Shown here one piece after another: positions 17,343 through 25,898 of a stretch of DNA of 64,000 bases (position 1 is its first letter; each line of letters begins with the position of its first letter). The DNA comes from Streptomyces sp. ST2-7A (GTDB taxonomy: Bacteria; Actinomycetota; Actinomycetes; Streptomycetales; Streptomycetaceae), in NCBI RefSeq assembly GCF_021390475.1, contig NZ_JAJUWS010000022.1:37818-101817 (forward strand), in the 5' to 3' direction. The translations under genes and the position numbers were made by a program. The notes below the pieces were generated by a model. That model ran no database searches. It worked only from the letters and a program-made list of their open reading frames with translations, and was not told where the DNA came from.

Positions 17343-19517
17343 CTACAGCAACCCGTCCCACATCTGCTCGACCAGCACCGACCACCAGCTCTCCGGGTCG
17401 GCCAGCGCCTGCCCGTCGAGCGTCACCAACTGCGTCTGGAAGTCCGTCGTCCAGCGTCCGGCCTGCTCCGGGGTCAGTCCGTGCCGCAGCGGCCACATCC
17501 GCCCCAGCATCGCCAGCGACCGCGCGAACTGCGGCACCGAGGTGTTGACGAACCGAACCGGCGCCGGCTGCCCGCCCGGACCGCCCTCCAACGGCACCGC
17601 CACCACGTGCGCGGTCCCGTACTGCACGCACAGCTGCCGGCCGAAGTCGTTGCCCAGCACCAGGTACGAACCCGAGTCCATCGCCGGCACCACGCCGCGC
17701 TCCTGCGCCAGCTCCGCCAGCGTCGGGATCGGACGTCCCGGCTGGACGTGCGCCCAGAAGAACGGTCCGATCCCGACCGGCAGCCCCGACCAGACCAGCG
17801 TCTGCGCCACGATGTCCGGCACGCCCTGACGGGCCACCGCCTGCTGTTCCCAGTGGTAGACGGCCTGCGGACCGTAGGACTGCGCCAGTTCCTGCCCGAT
17901 GACGTCCAGCCCCACCGCCGGGGCGGTGGGCTGCTGCGGCACCGGCGCGCGCACCGGCACCGCGCGCGGCGGGCCGTCGGCGTACTGCTCCAGCTCGTCC
18001 TGGTGCTCCACCAGGTGCCGCACCCCCGCCTGCCGGGAGGCGAGGTCCGCGCCGTACGGGGCGGTGTGGGTGATCCGGACCTGCGGCCAGGTCTCCCGGA
18101 TCATCCGCGCGCAGTACCCACCGGGCAGTTCGCAGGACTGCAACTCCGTGTGCAGCTCGATCGCCTGGCCGGCCGGCACCCCCAGGGCGTGCAGCTCGTG
18201 CAGCAGCTGCCACTCGGGGTGCGGCATGCCCGGCGCCGAGCGGCGGATCAACCGTTGCTCCGAGCCGTCCGGCGCGCGGTAGCGCAGCACCGCCATGTAG
18301 CCGGAGCCCACCGCGGGCACCTCGGACCGCGCGGGATACCCGTAGCCACCGGGCGGCCCGGGCGCGGGCGGGGGCGGGATCATGTGCCCACCGGGCGGGG
18401 GCGGCGGAGGCGGGGGCGGGGTGCCCGCCCCGGGATGAGCGGGCACCGGCGTGCTGTGCGCCAGCACCGTCGCGGCGTGGTGCACCTCGTTCTGCGCGGG
18501 CGGACCGGGCGGGGCCGGCGGCGGTGGGGGCGTCGCCGCCCGTACCGGCGCCTGCGGGCTGTCCGCCGACACCATCTGGGTCGGCACGTAGCCGCTCTCC
18601 CCCTCCTCCGGTCCCTGCCGCGGGTGGGCGTCGGGGGTGCCGGGCGCGCCCGGGGGCGGCGGCACACCCGGGCCGGGGGTGTCCAGGAGGCCGGGGGGCA
18701 CGGAGGATTGCACGGCGGTCCTCGGCAGCGCGCTGCCCTGCGGCAGCACCGAGGTGCGGGCCTCGGCACCGCCGGCCGGCGGCTCGGCGCCGGACTTCCG
18801 CCGATCACCGAACCCGCCCCCCGACGACCGGTCGGGGCCCGGGCCGGCGAAGGAGCCGGAGTCGCCCGCGGGCGGTGGGGTGTCCTCGCGCGACACCGGG
18901 GTGGAGTACACGGTGTCCGGTGGCGCGACCGACTCGGCGCCGTCACCGCTGCCGGAGGTGTCGGCCGCGTCCCAGGGCGAGCCGCCGGTCGGCGTGGCGG
19001 GCACCGGTGGGGCCGGGGGCGGCGTCGTCCCCGCACCCGTCCCGGCACCGGGGGATCCGAACGCGCCCGGCGGTGTCGGGGGCACCGGGGCCGCCGGGAT
19101 CGAGGGAGGTCCCGACGGGTCGGTCGCTCCGGCGTCCGGCCGCTGGTCGGGGATGCCCGCCCGATCGGCCGCGTCCTGCAACCACTGCGGCGGCGTCAGC
19201 AGGAACGAGGTCTTCTCCAGGTCCATCGACTCCACCGGGGTCGGGGCCGGTGCCGCGCCGGAACCCGAGGCGCCGTACTCGACCGTCCAGGCGGAGATCA
19301 CCTCGTCCACCGGCAACGCCGGCCACAGCGTGGTCTCCCCGCTGTCCCGGGCGATCACCAGCTTCCCGCCGGCGGTCGGGGCACCCACCGGGCCCTCGGC
19401 CCAGGCGACGAAGCCCCGGTCGAACTCCCGCATCCCGACCTCGCGGCGCGCCGCCTGCGGATCGGACTCCGACACCCACTGTTCGGCCCGCTCACGGGCC
19501 TGCGCGAAGGTCACCAT
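17343..19517 (-). CDS. YrhB - nucleic-acid deaminase-like - SUKH-4 fusion protein
   Basis: A 724-residue multidomain protein. Residues 1-85 (MVTFAQARERAEQWV) look like a YrhB immunity-type domain. About 110-400 is a Pro/Gly-rich linker. About 404-510 resembles a toxin-type nucleotide deaminase fold, with a HPE motif near 433-435 and ELQSCELPGGYC with Cys near 462 and 469 as candidate zinc ligands. About 535-720 matches the SUKH-4 immunity fold (VPAMDSGSYLVLGNDFGRQLCVQYGT). SUKH and YrhB domains normally neutralise toxin nucleases or deaminases. The ATG at 19517 has GAGG 6 nt upstream; a GTG at 19529 overlapping the upstream stop is an alternative. Deaminase activity is inferred from motifs. 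Confidence 0.75.
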   Translation of the reverse strand: MVTFAQARERAEQWVSESDPQAARREVGMREFDRGFVAWAEGPVGAPTAGGKLVIARDSGETTLWPALPVDEVISAWTVEYGASGSGAAPAPTPVESMDLEKTSFLLTPPQWLQDAADRAGIPDQRPDAGATDPSGPPSIPAAPVPPTPPGAFGSPGAGTGAGTTPPPAPPVPATPTGGSPWDAADTSGSGDGAESVAPPDTVYSTPVSREDTPPPAGDSGSFAGPGPDRSSGGGFGDRRKSGAEPPAGGAEARTSVLPQGSALPRTAVQSSVPPGLLDTPGPGVPPPPGAPGTPDAHPRQGPEEGESGYVPTQMVSADSPQAPVRAATPPPPPAPPGPPAQNEVHHAATVLAHSTPVPAHPGAGTPPPPPPPPPGGHMIPPPPAPGPPGGYGYPARSEVPAVGSGYMAVLRYRAPDGSEQRLIRRSAPGMPHPEWQLLHELHALGVPAGQAIELHTELQSCELPGGYCARMIRETWPQVRITHTAPYGADLASRQAGVRHLVEHQDELEQYADGPPRAVPVRAPVPQQPTAPAVGLDVIGQELAQSYGPQAVYHWEQQAVARQGVPDIVAQTLVWSGLPVGIGPFFWAHVQPGRPIPTLAELAQERGVVPAMDSGSYLVLGNDFGRQLCVQYGTAHVVAVPLEGGPGGQPAPVRFVNTSVPQFARSLAMLGRMWPLRHGLTPEQAGRWTTDFQTQLVTLDGQALADPESWWSVLVEQMWDGLL

Positions 19518-19525
19518 CGGGCGCC

Positions 19526-20500
19526 TCACCCCTCCACCGGGACGGAGCGCGCGAACCCGCCGTCCACCATCAGATCGGCCACGGTCGTCAGCTCCGGCGG
19601 ATTGCCCGCCAGCCGCAGCAGGAACTCGTCGAAATCGGCCGCGCACGGCAGCAGCAACTCCGCCATGCGCTCCTCCACCCCGACCCCGTCGCGGTCACGG
19701 GCGTCGTCGTGCGGGCACAGCCACACCGAGCCGGCACCACTGCCACGCACCTTCACCGCCAGGACGCCGCCCTGCGCGAAGCACACCCCGAGGTAGTCCT
19801 TGGTCAGGTGGTCCCGCAGGCACTTGTTCGCGTAGACGAGGTCGTTGACGTCCGGCTCGTCGCGCAGAGTCCAGAACGGCTGGTCGAGCAGGATGCCCAG
19901 TTCGGCGTAGAGCGCGACCCCGCGCGGGGCGCTGCCGCCGGCCGCCCGCAGGAAGGACCGGTAGGAGTCCGGCAGCCGGTAGCCGAGCTTCTCCTCGACC
20001 GCCCGGACGCGCTCCTCCGGCACCGCGACCGAGCGCGGCACGGTGAAGTGCGCGGGACGCGTCTCCGCCAGCGGCCGGGTGCCGCGCTTGTGGTGGTCCA
20101 CCGGACTGGTGGCGATGCCGCCGTGGTGCCGCATCAACGCCTTGACCTCGACCGGGATCAGCTCCAGGCGACGGGTGCCGGCCACGTGGTGCCAGGTCCA
20201 GCCGTGCGGGGTGGCGACGGCCGGCAGGTCGGCCCACAGCTCGTGTCCGGCGGCGCGCAGGGCGGCGTTGGCGGAGACGTAGTCGGTCAGCCGCAGCTCG
20301 TCCACGCCGAAGCCCTCCGGAGGGTCGGCGATCTCGGCCGCCGCCCGGGCGTAGGGGGAGAAGTCCGGGTAACCGGAGTCGTCCACCCGCACGCCCTCGG
20401 GGTACCGGCCGGCCCGCACCGGGTCCGGGAAGCGCACCACCTGGCCGGCGTAGGCCCTGTTCGGTGGCGCGGCCTGCTGTCCGAGCCGGCCTGTCGTCAT
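19526..20500 (-). CDS. WHH-type HNH nuclease - SUKH-1 (SMI1/KNR4) fusion protein
   Basis: A 324-residue protein. Residues about 90-145 contain PHGWTWHHVAGTRRLELIPVE, then MRHHGGI. This matches the WHH branch of HNH/Endo VII toxin nucleases (consensus tWHH..MqLVp..H..H.GG), with WHH at 103-105. Residues about 158-305 are a SUKH-1/SMI1-KNR4 domain (VEEKLGYRLPDSYRSFLRAAGG). Toxin-like and immunity-like domains in one chain are known from Streptomyces genomes. The His of the 'VP..vH' motif is Val-Lys here, so catalysis may be impaired. ATG at 20500 has AGGGGG 7 nt upstream. It heads the operon with the downstream SUKH-4 gene. Confidence 0.8.
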   Translation of the reverse strand: MTTGRLGQQAAPPNRAYAGQVVRFPDPVRAGRYPEGVRVDDSGYPDFSPYARAAAEIADPPEGFGVDELRLTDYVSANAALRAAGHELWADLPAVATPHGWTWHHVAGTRRLELIPVEVKALMRHHGGIATSPVDHHKRGTRPLAETRPAHFTVPRSVAVPEERVRAVEEKLGYRLPDSYRSFLRAAGGSAPRGVALYAELGILLDQPFWTLRDEPDVNDLVYANKCLRDHLTKDYLGVCFAQGGVLAVKVRGSGAGSVWLCPHDDARDRDGVGVEERMAELLLPCAADFDEFLLRLAGNPPELTTVADLMVDGGFARSVPVEG

Positions 20501-21121
20501 GGCGTCTGCCCCCTGCTGGTCAGTCCTGTTCGGGCACAGCCTAGGACCTCTCGTCGGCGCCGGCACGGGGCGGCGGGGGCCGACGGAGGGGCGGTGACCG
20601 ACACCAATCGGTGGAAACGCCCGCGTGCCGGGCGGATCGGACGCGGGTTCGACCGGTTCCGGTCCGGGACACGGCCGCAGCCGGCTCCGGCGAGTCGCCG
20701 GGCGGACGGGCGGACGGGCGGACAGCCGGGGAGGCCGGGGCGGCCCCGCCCTCCGAGTGGTCCGCCCCCGGATGAGGGCGGCCCGTTTCGCCCCGCGTCG
20801 GCTCCGGCGGTGTGCGGTGACGGCGAGGGAAACCGACGGCCCGGGTGGGGGAACCGGGGGTTCCGGCGACGGGTCGTCCCCGTTGGGGTCGATTCCGGCG
20901 GCCGCCCGGTGGTTCCGGCGGGTCCCGGCCGCGGGTCCCGGTGTTCGCACTCCGGGGCCTCGGTCGTCTTCCCGGCGCCGCACCGACGGTGTTCGGTGAC
21001 GGGGGCCGGGTGGGGGAACCGGGGGTTCCGGCGACGGGTCGTCCCCGCCGCCTCGATCCCGGGTCCCCGGTGCCGGCCTTCGGGGCCCGGGTCGTCGCCC
21101 GTGTCCCCGGCGCCGAGCCGG
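20501..21121. other. 620-bp intergenic region with direct repeats
   Basis: No gene could be supported on either strand. The region separates the SUKH pair from mazG and carries a degenerate 165-bp duplication whose perfect core is listed separately. Confidence 0.6.
20841..21047. repeat. Perfect 42-bp direct repeat, period 165 bp
   Basis: The 42 bases at 20841-20882 recur exactly at 21006-21047. Similarity extends upstream in degenerate form (CGGTGTGCGGTGACGG against CGGTGTTCGGTGACGG), so a unit of about 165 bp was probably duplicated. Each copy contains the palindrome-like GGAACCGGGGGTTCC. Confidence 0.9.
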
Positions 21122-22282
21122 CTACCCGGCGGCGCCGCGTTCGGTCTCGGCGACGCGCAGGGTGTCGCGGTAGCGCCGGGCGGCGGCGCGCAGCGCGGAT
21201 TCGGGGTCCACCCCCGCGGCCTCGGCCTCGGCGGCGAGGGCGAGCAACCGCCGTCCGAAGTCCTCGGCGCTGTCCCCGGACGACCCGGCCCCGGATACCC
21301 CGGACGACCCGCCGGCCCCCCTCGCCGGCGGCGCGGCGGGCAGCCCGGCCGTACGGGCCCTGGCCGACAGCTTCGCCGCCAGCGCCAGCGCAGGCTGCCC
21401 CATCGGCACGCCCTCGGTCACCGAACCGCGGGCCTTCTCCGCCGCCTTGGTGCGCGACCAGTGCTCGCGCACCTCGTCCGGGGTGTCCGCCCGGGCGTCC
21501 GCGAAGACGTGCGGGTGGCGGTGGATCAGCTTGGCGACGATGCCTCCGGCCACATCGTCGATCGAGAACGGCTCCTCGGCGTTCTCCTCCGCGATCCGGG
21601 CGTGGAAGACGACCTGGAGCAGTACGTCCCCCAACTCCTCGCGCATCTCGGCCCGGTCACCGGCCTCGATCGCCTCGACCAGTTCGTGGACCTCCTCCAG
21701 CCCGTACGGCGCGAGGTCGGCGTGGGTACGGATCGAGGACCACGGGCACTCCCGCCGGATCCGGTCCATCACCTCGATCAGGTCCAGCAGTCGGGCGCCG
21801 GGCAGGTCCCAGGAGCCGGGGAGCAGTTCCAGGTCCGGCACCCCGGCGCGGCCCGATCCGGCCAACCGCGCCAGGCCGTCGGTCAGTCGCCGCTCGCCAT
21901 CGGCCGCGGCGAGCACCACCACCGTGCGACCCCCGGCGCAGCGGTCGGTCACCTCGCGGGCGTCGAAACCGTCGGCCGGGGTGACCGTCACCGCGATCCC
22001 GGCGCCGGTCAGGTGGGGGAGCTGCGGGTGCCCCGGGTCGCGGCACAGCACCCGGTCCGCCGCGCGCAGCTCGTGCCAGGCGGGGGCGGACAGCAGGCCG
22101 GCGGCGACCCGGTGGCTGCTGGTCAGCAGCACCAGCCGACCGGCGTCGGTGTCGGGGACGCCGGGGGTTCCGGCGCCGGCCGGATCATCGGGGACACCGG
22201 CGGGGACGCCGGGAGCACCGGGAACGCCGGTGGTGCCGGGGAGATCGGGGTCGGGGAAACGACGGGGGTGTGTACCGCTCAC
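21122..22282 (-). CDS. mazG: Nucleoside triphosphate pyrophosphohydrolase, MazG family
   Basis: A 386-residue protein. The N-terminal 150 residues form a separate region with a Gly/Pro-rich start. The MazG domain follows with DRIRRECPW, GLEEVHELVEAIEAGD, EELGDVLLQVVFHA and the second acidic cluster FSIDDVAGGIVAKLIHRHPHVF. MazG hydrolyses (d)NTPs to monophosphates and can sanitise the nucleotide pool or lower ppGpp. The GTG at 22282 overlaps by 4 bp the TGA of the SurA-like gene, indicating translational coupling. The C-terminal 60 residues include a short Gly/Ser-rich insert. Confidence 0.9.
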   Translation of the reverse strand: MSGTHPRRFPDPDLPGTTGVPGAPGVPAGVPDDPAGAGTPGVPDTDAGRLVLLTSSHRVAAGLLSAPAWHELRAADRVLCRDPGHPQLPHLTGAGIAVTVTPADGFDAREVTDRCAGGRTVVVLAAADGERRLTDGLARLAGSGRAGVPDLELLPGSWDLPGARLLDLIEVMDRIRRECPWSSIRTHADLAPYGLEEVHELVEAIEAGDRAEMREELGDVLLQVVFHARIAEENAEEPFSIDDVAGGIVAKLIHRHPHVFADARADTPDEVREHWSRTKAAEKARGSVTEGVPMGQPALALAAKLSARARTAGLPAAPPARGAGGSSGVSGAGSSGDSAEDFGRRLLALAAEAEAAGVDPESALRAAARRYRDTLRVAETERGAAG

Positions 22283-22914
22283 CCGCCGAGCGTATCCGCG
22301 TCCTCGGAGGGGCCCCGCAGCCAGGGGACCTCGGCGTCGACCAGGCCCAGCTGGTGCACGTCCCAGGTGCCGTAGCGCGGGTTGACCTCCACTCCGATCT
22401 CCTCGGCCGTGCTGCTCAGCAGGGTGTAGACGCGGTCGTTGCCCTCCTCGCCACCGCCCCCGATACCGGCCACCATCAGGCCGACGCGCAACTGGCCGTC
22501 GATCTGGTCCTCGGTCAGCGGGACGTTCTGCCCCACCAGCGCCACCTCGGCCAGGCCCTCGGGGCCGCCGAACTGCTCCTCCAGCGCGGCGCGCTCCTGC
22601 TGCACCTCGCGGTTGGTGACCACGACGCCGGCGTCCTCGGCGGCCTGCTCGACCAGGTTGTGGAAGATCATCAGACCCAGCATCTGGCGCTGCAACGCGG
22701 GGGTCTCCTCCACCAGGATGTCCCCCTGCGCGGTGGCGCGCTGCGCCTCCCGTACGGCCGCCGCCCGGCTCTGCACCTCGGAGATGGTGATCCGCTCGCC
22801 GCCGACCACGGCGGCGGCCCCGGGATGGGTGTCGCCGGCGCAGCCGGTGAGCAGCGGCGCGGCGAGGAGCAGCGCGGCGGCGGAGACGGACAGTGCGGAC
22901 GTGCGACGCTTCAC
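22279..22914 (-). CDS. SurA-like N-terminal domain lipoprotein
   Basis: A 211-residue lipoprotein. The signal peptide ends in the lipobox LLTGC, so Cys near 25 should be lipidated and the protein anchored outside the membrane. The rest (VVGGERITISEVQSRAAAVRE, NREVQQERAALEEQFGG) has the helical pattern of the SurA chaperone N-terminal domain. No PPIase (parvulin) domain is present. It probably helps fold exported proteins; that is inferred. Coupled to mazG by a 4-bp overlap, as in other Streptomyces. Confidence 0.85.
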   Translation of the reverse strand: MKRRTSALSVSAAALLLAAPLLTGCAGDTHPGAAAVVGGERITISEVQSRAAAVREAQRATAQGDILVEETPALQRQMLGLMIFHNLVEQAAEDAGVVVTNREVQQERAALEEQFGGPEGLAEVALVGQNVPLTEDQIDGQLRVGLMVAGIGGGGEEGNDRVYTLLSSTAEEIGVEVNPRYGTWDVHQLGLVDAEVPWLRGPSEDADTLGG

Positions 22915-23105
22915 TGGGTGCTCCCGGCGGTGGGTCCGATGGTGGGAACTGACTCGGCACTCGGCGTGATCTTAGGCACAGAGGGAGGCCGTGACCACCT
23001 GTTCGTCGACGCCGGTCCCCACCGATCGTGCCCGGAGGCCGCCGGCCCGCCGTTCGGGGCGGGCGGGACGCCGGGCCCGGCATCCCGCCCGCGCCCGTTC
23101 CGGCC

Positions 23106-24401
23106 TCAGCCCCGGGCCAGCCGCCGGATGGTCGGCGCCACCCGCCGCCGCCCCAACCGGTACAGTCCGCCGGCGCCGCGCACCACCATCCGCCGCACCG
23201 GGCCGACCGTCGCCGGCTCGGGTGCCCGAACCCGTTCCCCGTCCGGGCCGATGCCCCGGCGCCGCAGCAGTGGCTCCAGGTAGGGGGCGTGGTGCGCGGC
23301 CGTGTAGTGGGGACGCAGCGGTGGCAGGGGGCCGGCGGCGCGCAGTCGGGCGATCCGGGCCCGTGCCTCCTCCCACGGGTCGGTGCGCCCCAGACCGTGC
23401 CGGGCCGCCCAGGCGGGGTCGGCCCTCGGCACCAGGCCGGAGTCCAGGTCGGTGAAGGAGGCCAACAGGCCGGAGCCGACGAAGAAGTGGTTGCCGTGCG
23501 CCTCGCGGATGCCGTAGTCGGTGATGATCGCCGCCGGTATGCCCCGGTGCACGGCCTCCATCGCGGCGGTGGAGCTGACGGTCACCAGCAGGTCGGTGCG
23601 GTCGAGGATCTCCCCCATGTCGCCGTAGCGCAGGGACAGGTTCGCCGGGCGGTCCGGCAGCTCCTCGAACAGCTTCTGGTAGGAGTGGCGTTCCACGTGC
23701 GTCACGCCCTCGTCGGGCCGGTTGCGCAGTTTGACGAGCACCTCGCGCCCGGGGTGCAGCAGGGCGTGTTGCCGCAGCCGCCGCAGCAGGGCCAGCCGGT
23801 CGCCCCGGCCGGCCGGCACGGACGGCTGCACGGCGAAGCAGACGGTGAAGGGCCGGTCCCGGCCGGCGGCGGCCGGGTCCCACGGCGCGCCGTCCAGGTA
23901 GGGGAGGGCCGACTCCACGATCGCCTCCGGGTCGGCACCCACCCCCGCGTACACCTCACGGAACAGGTCGGCGTCGTGCGCGCTGTTGGCCAGCACCACG
24001 TCCGAGCCGATGCGCAGCATCGTGCCGTCCACCTGGTTCTCGTAGGCGACGCCGACGTAACCGGTGACCACGACCGGGCGCCGGGTCCGGTCGGCCCACC
24101 GCCGGGAGAGGCCGTGCAGGACGGTCATGACGCTGCCGCCGGTCACGCCCAGTACCAGCAGGTCGGCGTCGGCGCAGGCCGGGTCCTCGAGCAGGTCGGC
24201 GCAGTCCACGATCCGGGAGGTGTCGGGGGCGATCCCGACCTCGGCGATCTGCCGCTCCGAGGGGGCGCTGTCGCCGCGCAGGAAGCGGGCGTCCAGGGCG
24301 TGGTCCGGCGCCAGCCGGCGGGCCGTGAGGGCGGCCCACTTCCAACGGCTGTCCGAATCGGCGAACACGACGACGCGCGGCCGGGTGCCGGCATGGTCCA
24401 T
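23106..24401 (-). CDS. DUF6716-type putative glycosyltransferase
   Basis: A 431-residue protein. It opens with RVVVFADSDSRWKWAA and later has GVTGGSVMTVLHGLSRRW, VVLANSAHDADLFREVY and TVSSTAAMEAVHRGIPAAIITDYGIREAHGNHFFVGSGL. The last motif resembles the donor-binding half of GT-B glycosyltransferases and of capsule-type CDP-glycerol transferases. I recall the family as an actinobacterial putative glycosyltransferase (DUF6716). Substrate unknown; a cell-envelope glycan role is likely. The ATG at 24401 has AAGGGA 9 nt upstream. It stands alone on the minus strand. Confidence 0.75.
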   Translation of the reverse strand: MDHAGTRPRVVVFADSDSRWKWAALTARRLAPDHALDARFLRGDSAPSERQIAEVGIAPDTSRIVDCADLLEDPACADADLLVLGVTGGSVMTVLHGLSRRWADRTRRPVVVTGYVGVAYENQVDGTMLRIGSDVVLANSAHDADLFREVYAGVGADPEAIVESALPYLDGAPWDPAAAGRDRPFTVCFAVQPSVPAGRGDRLALLRRLRQHALLHPGREVLVKLRNRPDEGVTHVERHSYQKLFEELPDRPANLSLRYGDMGEILDRTDLLVTVSSTAAMEAVHRGIPAAIITDYGIREAHGNHFFVGSGLLASFTDLDSGLVPRADPAWAARHGLGRTDPWEEARARIARLRAAGPLPPLRPHYTAAHHAPYLEPLLRRRGIGPDGERVRAPEPATVGPVRRMVVRGAGGLYRLGRRRVAPTIRRLARG

Positions 24402-25106
24402 GGTGAACGGTCCCTTCGCCGGGGTCCGACCCGGTCGGGCCCCGTGTGGTGCGCTGATGGTGCGGTGCCCCTCTCCAACGTCCCGGGCGGGATCGGGGTG
24501 CCCCGGTCGGTGGTGGGTTTCGGTGCCCGGTCGCCCGCCCCGGGGGGCGGTGGGGCCGGCGGGGTGCGCCGAACCCCGGACGCGGCAGGGGAGTGCCGGG
24601 GCACGGAACGTCCCCCCGATCGGGGCCACGGCTCCCTCGGCACGGGTCCACCGGGGCCGGGGGCGTCCGGAGAGGGCCCGTCAGTGGTATCCGCCGGGGG
24701 AGACGCGTTGCCGGCCGGCCGGTGAACCGGTGGTGACGCGCGTGCGACGCGAGGAACACATCCGCAGGTCATGGCTCCCGCCGGTACGCCCGGAGCCGGC
24801 GGGACGGCGACCCCGGCGGAATGGAACCGGGCGGGACGGCGACGGGGAGGGCTTCGGCGGGGTTCCGGGAACACCGCCGCCGGCCGCTTCCGGCTCGTCC
24901 GCGCCCGGTCCCCCGGGGGAGCGACTTGCGCCTTCCCCTACGTCGGGGTCGATCCTGACCGGGTACCCCTAGGGGGCTCTGCGACCACGTGATGACCCGC
25001 GCCCCCACGGGGTTCCCTCCCGGGGGCGATGAGTCACGACGCGCGGAACCCTAACCTCTGGGGTGGGATAAGGAATACGTCAGAAGATCGGGCAGGGGAG
25101 AGCATC
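24402..25106. other. 705-bp divergent region before the ABC exporter
   Basis: No supported gene. It holds promoters for the minus-strand glycosyltransferase and the plus-strand ABC operon. A GGAAC at 25046-25050 upstream of the operon resembles the -35 of an ECF (SigE-type) promoter, but no good matching -10 was seen, so it is only noted. Confidence 0.5.
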
Positions 25107-25898
25107 ATGGAAGCGGCGGCAACGCGGACGACCGCAGGAGACGACGGGGGCTCCGGCGGGACATCGGCCGCCCGCGCGGAAGGCGTCGTCAAGGCGTACG
25201 GGGAGGGCGAGACCCGCATCCTCGCGCTGAACGAGGTGAGCGTGGACATCGCCCGCGGTGCCCTCACCGCCATCATGGGCCCCTCCGGCTCGGGCAAGTC
25301 CACCCTCATGCACTGCCTGGCGGGCCTGGACTCGGTCACCTCCGGGCGGGTGTGGGTCGGTGACGCCGAGCTGACGGGTCTCTCCGACAAGCATCTCACC
25401 CGCCTGCGTCGGGACAACATCGGTTTCATCTTCCAGTCGTTCAACCTGCTGCCCACCCTCAGCGCGGCGGAGAACATCACCCTGCCGATGGACATCGCGG
25501 GCCGGAAGCCGGACCGGGAGTGGGTGGACCAGGTCATCGAGACGGTCGGGCTCTCCGACCGACTCGGTCACCGCCCCGCCCAGCTCTCCGGCGGTCAGCA
25601 GCAGCGGGTCGCCGTCGCCCGCGCGCTGGCCGCCAGGCCGGCGATCATCTTCGGTGACGAGCCGACCGGCAACCTCGACTCCCGGGCCGGCGCCGAGGTG
25701 CTGGACTTCCTGCGCCGTTCGGTGGACGACCTGGGACAGACCATCGTGATGGTCACCCACGACCCCACCGCCGCCGCGTACGCCGACCGCATCCTCTTCC
25801 TCGCGGACGGCGCGATCGTGGACGAGATGTTCGACCCCACCGCCGAGAAGGTGCTGGACCGGATGCGCGGCTTCGAGGCCCGGGGGCGCACGTCGTGA
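25107..25898 (+). CDS. ABC transporter ATP-binding protein (MacB/LolD type)
   Basis: A 263-residue ATPase subunit. Walker A IMGPSGSGKST, Q-loop FIFQSFNLLPTLSA, signature LSGGQQQRVAVARALAARP, Walker B IIFGDEP and the H-loop VMVTHD are all present. The QSFNLLPTLSA and GDEPTGNLDS wording is typical of the MacB/LolD family, which powers mechanotransmission exporters rather than uptake. The ATG at 25107 has GGGGAG 6 nt upstream. Its TGA overlaps the GTG of the permease by 4 bp, so the two subunits are co-translated. Confidence 0.95.
   Translation: MEAAATRTTAGDDGGSGGTSAARAEGVVKAYGEGETRILALNEVSVDIARGALTAIMGPSGSGKSTLMHCLAGLDSVTSGRVWVGDAELTGLSDKHLTRLRRDNIGFIFQSFNLLPTLSAAENITLPMDIAGRKPDREWVDQVIETVGLSDRLGHRPAQLSGGQQQRVAVARALAARPAIIFGDEPTGNLDSRAGAEVLDFLRRSVDDLGQTIVMVTHDPTAAAYADRILFLADGAIVDEMFDPTAEKVLDRMRGFEARGRTS

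Noticed and set aside
13815..19796. A plus-strand open frame of 1993 codons across glmU to the SUKH gene
   Set aside because: It is antisense to four real minus-strand genes, is Arg/Gly/Pro-rich and has no domains. Long spurious frames are expected at this GC content.
18524..22375. A plus-strand open frame of 1283 codons opposite the SUKH genes and mazG
   Set aside because: Composition is Arg/Pro/Gly only, and both covered strands carry real genes in the other direction.
25046..25075. GGAAC element as a SigE-type promoter of the ABC exporter
   Set aside because: No TCT-type -10 at 16-17 bp spacing was found, so it was not listed as a promoter.
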